DNA from: Pseudomonadota bacterium
GTDB lineage: Bacteria; Pseudomonadota; Alphaproteobacteria; Rhizobiales; Hyphomicrobiaceae
Length of the DNA stretch: 12,072 nucleotides
Assembly (NCBI GenBank): GCA_003242645.1
Contig: QGVC01000078.1
Coordinates: 1-12,072, forward strand
Reading direction: 5' to 3'
The notes under the pieces were generated by a model. The model saw only the letters and a list, made by a program, of their open reading frames with translations, searched no databases and was not told the origin of the DNA. Positions within the stretch are counted from its first letter, which is position 1. The number at the start of each line of letters is the position of its first letter. Below are positions 6,988 through 12,072 of the stretch, piece by piece. A program made the position numbers and the translations under genes.

Positions 6988-7139
6988 GACGAAATGATCG
7001 GTCTTGAGTCGATGCAATATGATAGTCAATATGCGCCACACTGCGTGTTGGCGTGCGGTGTCGATAAGTTGAAACTGGCCAAGTGTTGCCGTATGGCAAC
7101 AGAACAGAGATCACGAGAGCCGCGAACAAGCAGCGTGAA

Positions 7140-7250
7140 GGCGGTGGTGCTCGTCGAAAGGTCTCGCGCAATCGAATCGGCCACAATCGCGACGAGGTAG
7201 TTGCTCGATGCCCAGGCTAGGGTCTGGCTGGGGGCAAGAGCAGCAATCAT
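7140..7250 (-). pseudogene. Possible MFS transporter N-terminal remnant
   Basis: A 37-residue stretch reads PSQTLAWASSNYLVAIVADS followed by IARDLSTSTTAF. This resembles the start of major-facilitator transporters of the type '..GQTLAWaSsyYLpAiLA.piArDLGlStt..F' (first transmembrane helix and loop). The next helix may continue in another frame (CLFAALVISVLL, roughly 7085-7130), after which the similarity vanishes. If the match is right it is a frameshifted 5' stump with the rest of the gene (about 350 residues) deleted. The stretch is short, so confidence is modest. Confidence 0.4.
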
Positions 7251-7677
7251 CCTAGTCGCTGCCGTTGATGCGAACTAACCGCAGCAGGAAGCTGCCAGTT
7301 CGAGCGTGCGCGCAGCAACTTGCCTTCGCTCTTCCGCTGTAGAGCCACAGCAGCTGGCGGCGGTACTTGCATCGAGAAGCGACTCGGAAGACACACCCGT
7401 TCCGGCAGCTCCAATTCGCCTCGCTCTGCAGCCTCACGGTCGCCCATTGGTTACCAACTCACCCCGAGCAGCCGGAGCTTTTCCAGGTTGTTGTCGCGCA
7501 GCCGCCAATGGGCTGCGTTCCCCGAGCGCTTTTGGGCAAGGCGAACGAGATCAATCAATTTGACGATGGCCGAATCACCGGAGCTGGGGACGGCTACGCG
7601 CCCTAAAAGAATTCCCGCCCTCTCCTACCATGCGCTCCCTTGATCCTACGCCCTTGACATCTTCCTAGCCTACCGGC
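7251..7677. other. Gene-poor stretch upstream of the protease gene
   Basis: Open frames exist on both strands, but none shows a recognisable motif, a good start or family resemblance, and they mutually overlap. An exact TTGACA at 7654-7659 could be a -35 box for the downstream gene, but no good -10 follows at 16-18 bases (the sequence there is near cgtgaa). The stretch may be decayed DNA that follows the transporter remnant. Confidence 0.45.
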
Positions 7678-8418
7678 GTGAATCTTATCGTCGCAATTGT
7701 CATCGGGCCAAAAATGGCAAACACGCTTGATATTCTGTCTGAAGTGTGCCGGCCACCGCATGAGCTTGTCTGCGCAGCGGCGGAACTCTTTTTTCCGGAC
7801 TCGCCGTCGCCGACAGAGCAATTCTCGGACGAAGAGCCGCCGCACTGGGGCAACCGGAAAGAGAAATGGACAATAGATGGGCTACTCGGTCGCTACGATG
7901 CCGACACGACGAAAATCACGATCTACAACAAGGGTATCGAGTACGCCGCCACGCGAATCGGCACAATGCCTGAACGACTTAAGTACGTCGTGCGCCTCCA
8001 TGAATGGAGCCACGCTGTCTTTCATCTGGGCCTGGATTCAGAAATGAGAACCGAGCTCTCAAAGGCAAGCCACAAAGGCGAGGAAGTTCTCATCCGGTCG
8101 ATAGCGAATGAGTTAACGGAAACCTATCGGAGCACGGACGACTATGTACATGAGCAAATCGCACAGGCGATGACCAAGCTCGCACTGGTAGAGCTCAGCA
8201 AGAAAGTAACCTACGATGAGTCGAAAACTATATGCTCAGAGCTGAGCAAGACCTTCGAACAGCTGATGGATCGGCAGCCACGCCAATACCGACTAAGTAA
8301 ACTGAAACACCTTGAGTCTCAGCAGCTCCGGCGACGTGTTCGCGATTTTATTCAGCTGACTCGGGCTGCCAAACTCAGGGCTGAGCAACAGACGTGGGAT
8401 ACCCTCATGGCGTGGTAG
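7678..8418 (+). CDS. Predicted small zinc metalloprotease (HEWSH), upstream of DUF499 ATPase
   Basis: Intact gene, 246 residues from GTG 7678 or 234 from ATG 7714; no clear ribosome binding site separates them. The ATG form starts MANTLDILSEVCRPPHELVC and is slightly favoured because a TTGACA lies about 55 bases upstream; the full GTG frame is given here. The key feature is LKYVVRLHEWSHAVFHLG: an HExxH zinc-protease motif (His96, Glu97, His100 in ATG numbering) with a further His104. A candidate third ligand is Glu147 in DDYVHEQIAQAM, about 50 residues on, a gluzincin-like spacing. The C-terminal third is helical and basic (LSKLKHLESQQLRRRVRDFI). No signal peptide or membrane segment, so cytosolic. 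Catalysis is inferred from the motif only. It lies 225 bases upstream of the DUF499 ATPase on the same strand and probably belongs to the same system. Confidence 0.75.
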   Translation: MNLIVAIVIGPKMANTLDILSEVCRPPHELVCAAAELFFPDSPSPTEQFSDEEPPHWGNRKEKWTIDGLLGRYDADTTKITIYNKGIEYAATRIGTMPERLKYVVRLHEWSHAVFHLGLDSEMRTELSKASHKGEEVLIRSIANELTETYRSTDDYVHEQIAQAMTKLALVELSKKVTYDESKTICSELSKTFEQLMDRQPRQYRLSKLKHLESQQLRRRVRDFIQLTRAAKLRAEQQTWDTLMAW

Positions 8419-8643
8419 CATTGTTACGAGGGGCCAAACGAGAGTGGGCGCCGCATCCAAACTAGTTGGCTCAATTTGATCCCTTGCAAGAATGGGGTCT
8501 CGAATAGCTGAAAACGTGTAACGAATCTGAGCGCGTGCACGACGTACGTGCTCGCGAGGCAGTTTGTCCCCCCGATTGCGTCCGACCGCCTTGTTTGGTC
8601 ATATTGCGACCGCGAGTGAAAGGTGGCGGGATGGGGTGGAGTG
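8419..8643. other. Intergenic gap between protease and DUF499 genes
   Basis: 225 bases without a gene. No convincing terminator (no GC stem with T-run) and no strong promoter were seen. A small palindromic element GCACGacgtaCGTGC lies at about 8537-8551. The gap could hold a promoter or regulator site for the ATPase gene. Confidence 0.35.
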
Positions 8644-11600
8644 ATGACACTTTCGATTTTCGACATTTGTGAGCCACGCTCCGACGTGCTGGACGGGTCG
8701 GTTGCGGACTCCGAGTACGCTGCTTCGTTGTCGTCCGTGCTTGGTGGCTCGGGGGCAACCGAATACCGTGATCCAGCACGCTTCTTTGCGAACACCTATC
8801 CAACGTCCGGCTTGAAGGAACTGCTCGCGAGTGTGTGCAGCAGGCTGTCGGGTAAACCCAGCTCAGCAGTTTTCCGGCTCGACACCTCCTACGGTGGTGG
8901 AAAGACACACGGACTGATAGCACTCGTACATGCAGCGCGCGGCATGACCGGTGTAGCCAATGTCAGCGAATTTCTCGACCCGGACCTGGTCCCAAGAACG
9001 AAGGTGCGTATTGCTGCGTTCGACGGCGAGGGAGCAGACCCAGCTAACGGCCGACCGATGGGTAACGGCTTGCGAGCGTATACACCTTGGGGTGAGATCG
9101 CCGTCCAATTGAACGGGGCCGAAGGATATAGTCTCGTCGCACGCTCCGACGAACAGCACATCGCACCGGGCAAGGATACCTTTCGCGAGCTGTTTGGTGA
9201 TGGACCACTACTGATCGTGCTCGATGAGCTCGGCGAATACCTACGCCGTGTCAAACACATGACCGGGGCGCGCGACCAGCTCGCAGCGTTTCTGAAAGCA
9301 CTGCTCAGCGCGGTCGAGGAAACGCCACGAGCAGCGGTTGTTTACACGCTAGCACTGCGACCGGACGGTGAGAGTAGTGATGCTTTCGCTGCTGAAAACC
9401 AGTTCATCGCCCGCGCCATGGCCGAGCTGGAGAGCATCTCAGGAAGGAAGGCGACTATCCTTAACCCTACGAAGGACGATGAGACCGCCAAGGTTCTGCG
9501 GCGCCGCCTGTTCAGTGAGGTAAACGATAGTAAAGCGGCGGCCGTCATCGACGCTTACCGAAAGCTCTGGAGTGCCAATGCCGACCACCTCTCCGATGAG
9601 GCTCGCCGGCCGACCACTGTGGAGGAGTTCGCCTCGACCTACCCCTTCCACCCGGATGTGCTCGACACTCTATTGGGAAAAACCGCAACTCTGAATGGCT
9701 TCCAGCGCGTCCGCGGCCTACTGCGCGTTCTCGGACGCACCGTGGCATCCGTGTGGGCAAATCGCCCAAAAGACGCACACGCCATCCATCTGCATCACAT
9801 CGACTTGGGTGATGAAGCAATCCGACGCGAGTTCACAACGCGACTCCAACAAGATGCCTTCGCTCCAGCGATTAGGAACGATATCGCCGGAACACGGGAG
9901 AACCCAGCGCTCGCGGCGGAGCTCGATGCCAAGTTCTACAAAGGTCTTTTGCCATATGCGACCTATGTGGCTAGAGCAGTTTTTTTACACAGCTTGGCTT
10001 TCCACAATGATCTAAAGGGCACTACGGCTAGTCACCTCCGCTACTCACTACTTTCGCCGGCAGCCGACCTGACCTTCATCGACGATGCGCGCACAAAGTT
10101 TCAGGCAGCTTCAGCTTATCTGGACGACCGTCCTGGCGTCCCATTGCGCTTTGTAGAGGAAGCCAACCTCACACAAATCATCGCGCGCGAGGAGGCGCAG
10201 ATCGATCCGACGGAGGTGACCGAGCTGTTGCGCGATGAAGCCCGGCGGATTTTCGACGGCAAGCTGTTCGACTTGATCCCGTTCCCGGCCGGGCCGTGGG
10301 ATATTCCCGATGATGTGGGGGATGGCAGACCGCGACTTGCACTCATCAACTATGAGGCCTTGTCTATCTCTGGCGAGTTGCAGGAGGTCCCAGAGCTGGT
10401 CGCTCGCATGTACGAGCGTAAGGGAGCGGAAGGCGGAGCGTTCCGCCAACTTAAGAACAGCTTGGTCTTTGTACTCGCCGACGAGACACGCATTGAGGAG
10501 ATGCAGCGTGCGGCCAAGCGACGGCTGGCGCTGCAGGAGCTGAAGCAGCCGGCACGTCTCAAAGACTTGGCCGACCACCAGAAAGCACGGGTCCAGGAGC
10601 TCGAAAGCAAGTCCTCGACGGAGCTCGCCATTGCGGTGCAGCAATGCTATCGGCACCTTCTCTATCCGACGAGAGGCGGACTCGGCGGCAGCAGTCTCGG
10701 GCACGCGGCGATGGACTTCCAACGTGCTTCCGAGCAGCCCGGCTCCGGCCAGCGCGCTGTCCAGGCACGCCTGCAGGATCAGCGAAAGGTAAAGGTAGAG
10801 GGCGATTTACCAGATGCGCCGTCGTTCATCCGGGACCGCACGCCGCTAAAGAAGGGGCAAATTTCCACCGCCGCGCTGCGTGAAGAATACCGGCGTGATC
10901 CAGCACTTCCGATCCTGCTGTCGGAGGGAATCTTCACGCGGAGCATTCAAAAAGGCATCGAGGACGGCATTTTTGTTTACAAGCGGGGTGATCTTCTTGC
11001 CGGTCAGGGTGATCCGATACCCGCGATCGTCGTGGCGGAGGACGCGTTCGTCTACACCATCGAGTTCGCAAAGCAGAAAGGGCTCTGGCCGCGTCAATCA
11101 GCGTCGTCGTCTCCAACTCCCATGAGCCCTGCGGGGGGCACGGACTCACCTCCGATGTGGGGCGAGCAGCCTACAACGCTACCTGGCAATGTCGAAGAGG
11201 GGCCAACCCCTCCGATCCGTGGTGGCCGGACTTTCACAGCTGAAGGCGTCCTGAAGCAGGCTCTGAATGACGTCCTCCAGAAAGTACGTTCCGCCGGCTT
11301 TGATAAGGTCCACCGGCTCTCGATCCGAGTGTTCGAGGCTGGTGACGGTTTGAAGCTGGTGCCGGTCGCGGCTAGAATTTCTGGTGCAGAGAAGAAATTG
11401 ACGTGGACATGCGCCCTTTGCACGGCGCAAGGCTCCAAACTTGAGCTAACCTACGAAGGTTCTCCGCAAGAGGCTGGCCCTCTGCGTGAGTTCCTGGAGC
11501 CTCAGCTAAGGGCGGCTGCCGAGAGTGATCTAGGAACTCGGCTTGACTTTGCCTTTCCCGATGGGCTTCCGCTCGCTGAGGCGACCGACAGACTGGTGGA

Positions 11601-11664
11601 TCCGCTCAGCCGGTTCGCTGGGGCTGCAGCATATGTCGAAGTGTCCGTGGAGATTGCCTCATGA
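8644..11664 (+). CDS. DUF499-type P-loop ATPase (COG1483-like), putative defence-system ATPase
   Basis: Intact 1006-residue protein. The N-terminus has the DUF499 layout: CEPRSDVL near residue 9, FFANTYPTSGLKELL (47-61), then the P-loop FRLDTSYGGGKTHGLIALVH (77-96; Walker A TSYGGGKT at 81-88, with Thr in place of the first canonical Gly, as is usual in this family). Walker B is LLIVLDELGEYL (189-200, D194/E195), followed by a sensor-like strand AVVYTLAL (231-238). The lid region contains YPFHP (333-337) and FQRVRG (353-358). After a helical middle region, a possible winged-helix segment begins around PLKKGQISTAALREEYRR, then comes a Pro/Ser/Gly-rich linker (about 819-861) and a separate C-terminal domain ending EVSVEIAS. 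DUF499 ATPases are known in clusters with DUF1156-type DNA methylases and helicases in defence islands. The start is ATG 8644 with GGGGTGGA just upstream; GTG 8623 would add seven residues. The TGA overlaps the next ATG. Enzymatic role inferred. Confidence 0.88.
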   Translation: MTLSIFDICEPRSDVLDGSVADSEYAASLSSVLGGSGATEYRDPARFFANTYPTSGLKELLASVCSRLSGKPSSAVFRLDTSYGGGKTHGLIALVHAARGMTGVANVSEFLDPDLVPRTKVRIAAFDGEGADPANGRPMGNGLRAYTPWGEIAVQLNGAEGYSLVARSDEQHIAPGKDTFRELFGDGPLLIVLDELGEYLRRVKHMTGARDQLAAFLKALLSAVEETPRAAVVYTLALRPDGESSDAFAAENQFIARAMAELESISGRKATILNPTKDDETAKVLRRRLFSEVNDSKAAAVIDAYRKLWSANADHLSDEARRPTTVEEFASTYPFHPDVLDTLLGKTATLNGFQRVRGLLRVLGRTVASVWANRPKDAHAIHLHHIDLGDEAIRREFTTRLQQDAFAPAIRNDIAGTRENPALAAELDAKFYKGLLPYATYVARAVFLHSLAFHNDLKGTTASHLRYSLLSPAADLTFIDDARTKFQAASAYLDDRPGVPLRFVEEANLTQIIAREEAQIDPTEVTELLRDEARRIFDGKLFDLIPFPAGPWDIPDDVGDGRPRLALINYEALSISGELQEVPELVARMYERKGAEGGAFRQLKNSLVFVLADETRIEEMQRAAKRRLALQELKQPARLKDLADHQKARVQELESKSSTELAIAVQQCYRHLLYPTRGGLGGSSLGHAAMDFQRASEQPGSGQRAVQARLQDQRKVKVEGDLPDAPSFIRDRTPLKKGQISTAALREEYRRDPALPILLSEGIFTRSIQKGIEDGIFVYKRGDLLAGQGDPIPAIVVAEDAFVYTIEFAKQKGLWPRQSASSSPTPMSPAGGTDSPPMWGEQPTTLPGNVEEGPTPPIRGGRTFTAEGVLKQALNDVLQKVRSAGFDKVHRLSIRVFEAGDGLKLVPVAARISGAEKKLTWTCALCTAQGSKLELTYEGSPQEAGPLREFLEPQLRAAAESDLGTRLDFAFPDGLPLAEATDRLVDPLSRFAGAAAYVEVSVEIAS

Positions 11665-12072
11665 AAGCGCGTCGAAAATCCTCTTCCACACCGGTGGCCA
11701 GGTTGGCACGGCCGGCGTATGAGGTGCGCGCTAAACGCTTCGGCCCGGGCGATGTGCAAGTTGAGTTGTGGCAGAAGCGGTCGCCAGCGACGCCCCATAT
11801 CACTGCACCTGTCCGCATTGCTGGCTTACGAGGGCGCAACCTAGAATTGCTTGAAAGTCGCATCTCGCGGCACCTGAAACAAGTCGGTGTGCGGCTTGAT
11901 CTCATGCCAGTGGACGGCGTAAGGGCCGACATTGACGAGGATGGCGCGCTCCGGCTTGCGTTGTTCTTCCGGGCACTTGCGCCGATGCGCAACCGGGATG
12001 CAATGCGCCTCGTGGCGGAAGGCATTGAGGCGATGCGGGGGGAGGGGGCGCAATTTTGTCCGGAAAAGGCAA
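11661..12072 (+). CDS. Unknown DUF499-associated protein, 3' end outside window
   Basis: Starts at an ATGA overlap with the ATPase stop, so translation is coupled, and stays open to the window end (137 codons). It begins MKARRKSSSTPVARLARPAY with a basic N-terminus, then reads FGPGDVQVELWQKRSPATPH, VRIAGLRGRNLELLESRISR and VRADIDEDGALRLALFFRAL, ending near GEGAQFCPEKA. The sequence suggests an alpha/beta protein with strand-helix alternation. No catalytic motif is visible in this part. In DUF499 clusters the gene after the ATPase is often a short unknown protein preceding the DNA methylase; that placement fits here but is not proven because the downstream sequence is absent. No signal peptide or membrane segment is seen. 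Confidence 0.75.
   Translation, partial: MKARRKSSSTPVARLARPAYEVRAKRFGPGDVQVELWQKRSPATPHITAPVRIAGLRGRNLELLESRISRHLKQVGVRLDLMPVDGVRADIDEDGALRLALFFRALAPMRNRDAMRLVAEGIEAMRGEGAQFCPEKA

Noticed and set aside
10111..10722. Leftward 203-codon frame inside the DUF499 gene
   Set aside because: Antisense shadow of an intact, motif-supported ATPase gene; no start signal or family resemblance.
1..12072. CRISPR array, rRNA or complete tRNA gene
   Set aside because: No regularly spaced direct repeats of CRISPR type, and no rRNA or cloverleaf sequence was seen by eye on either strand.

Overview
The window reads like an accessory or genomic-island region of a GC-rich alphaproteobacterium. A rhizobial (Bradyrhizobium/Mesorhizobium-like) host is inferred from the style of the parA, excisionase and primase genes; no rRNA, tRNA or housekeeping gene confirms it. 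Intact, functional-looking modules sit next to genes broken by indels.

Positions 1-1370 hold metabolic debris: an isopropylmalate-dehydrogenase-like C-terminal remnant (+ strand, at least two frameshifts and an internal deletion) and the TPP-binding C-terminal domain of an acetolactate-synthase-like enzyme (- strand, frameshifted). Positions 1459-5459 look like the core of an integrative or plasmid-like element. An excisionase-type HTH gene overlaps by a GTGA junction with a truncated replication-primase-like reading frame, both leftward. A rightward run follows: a Cys-rich 'HGG' small protein, an unknown protein, then a parA - ribbon-helix-helix - membrane/coiled-coil operon. Just upstream of parA lies a compact cluster of palindromes (TGTATAGCGCTATACA and repeated ATGCCTAG boxes) that looks like an operator or centromere for the RHH protein. 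Four genes of the window are each interrupted by one small indel.

Positions 5460-7660 are mostly gene-poor or decayed: a frameshifted secreted protein (- strand), a short MFS-transporter-like remnant, and stretches where nothing is recognised.

Positions 7678-12072 are the most interesting part and appear intact: a small predicted zinc metalloprotease (HEWSH), a 1006-residue DUF499-type P-loop ATPase, and a translationally coupled third gene that runs off the window. DUF499 ATPases are known from defence-island-like clusters with DNA methylases, so this is probably the 5' half of a multi-gene defence or DNA-modification system, here with a protease gene directly upstream. That role is inferred from family and layout; the decisive downstream genes are outside the window.
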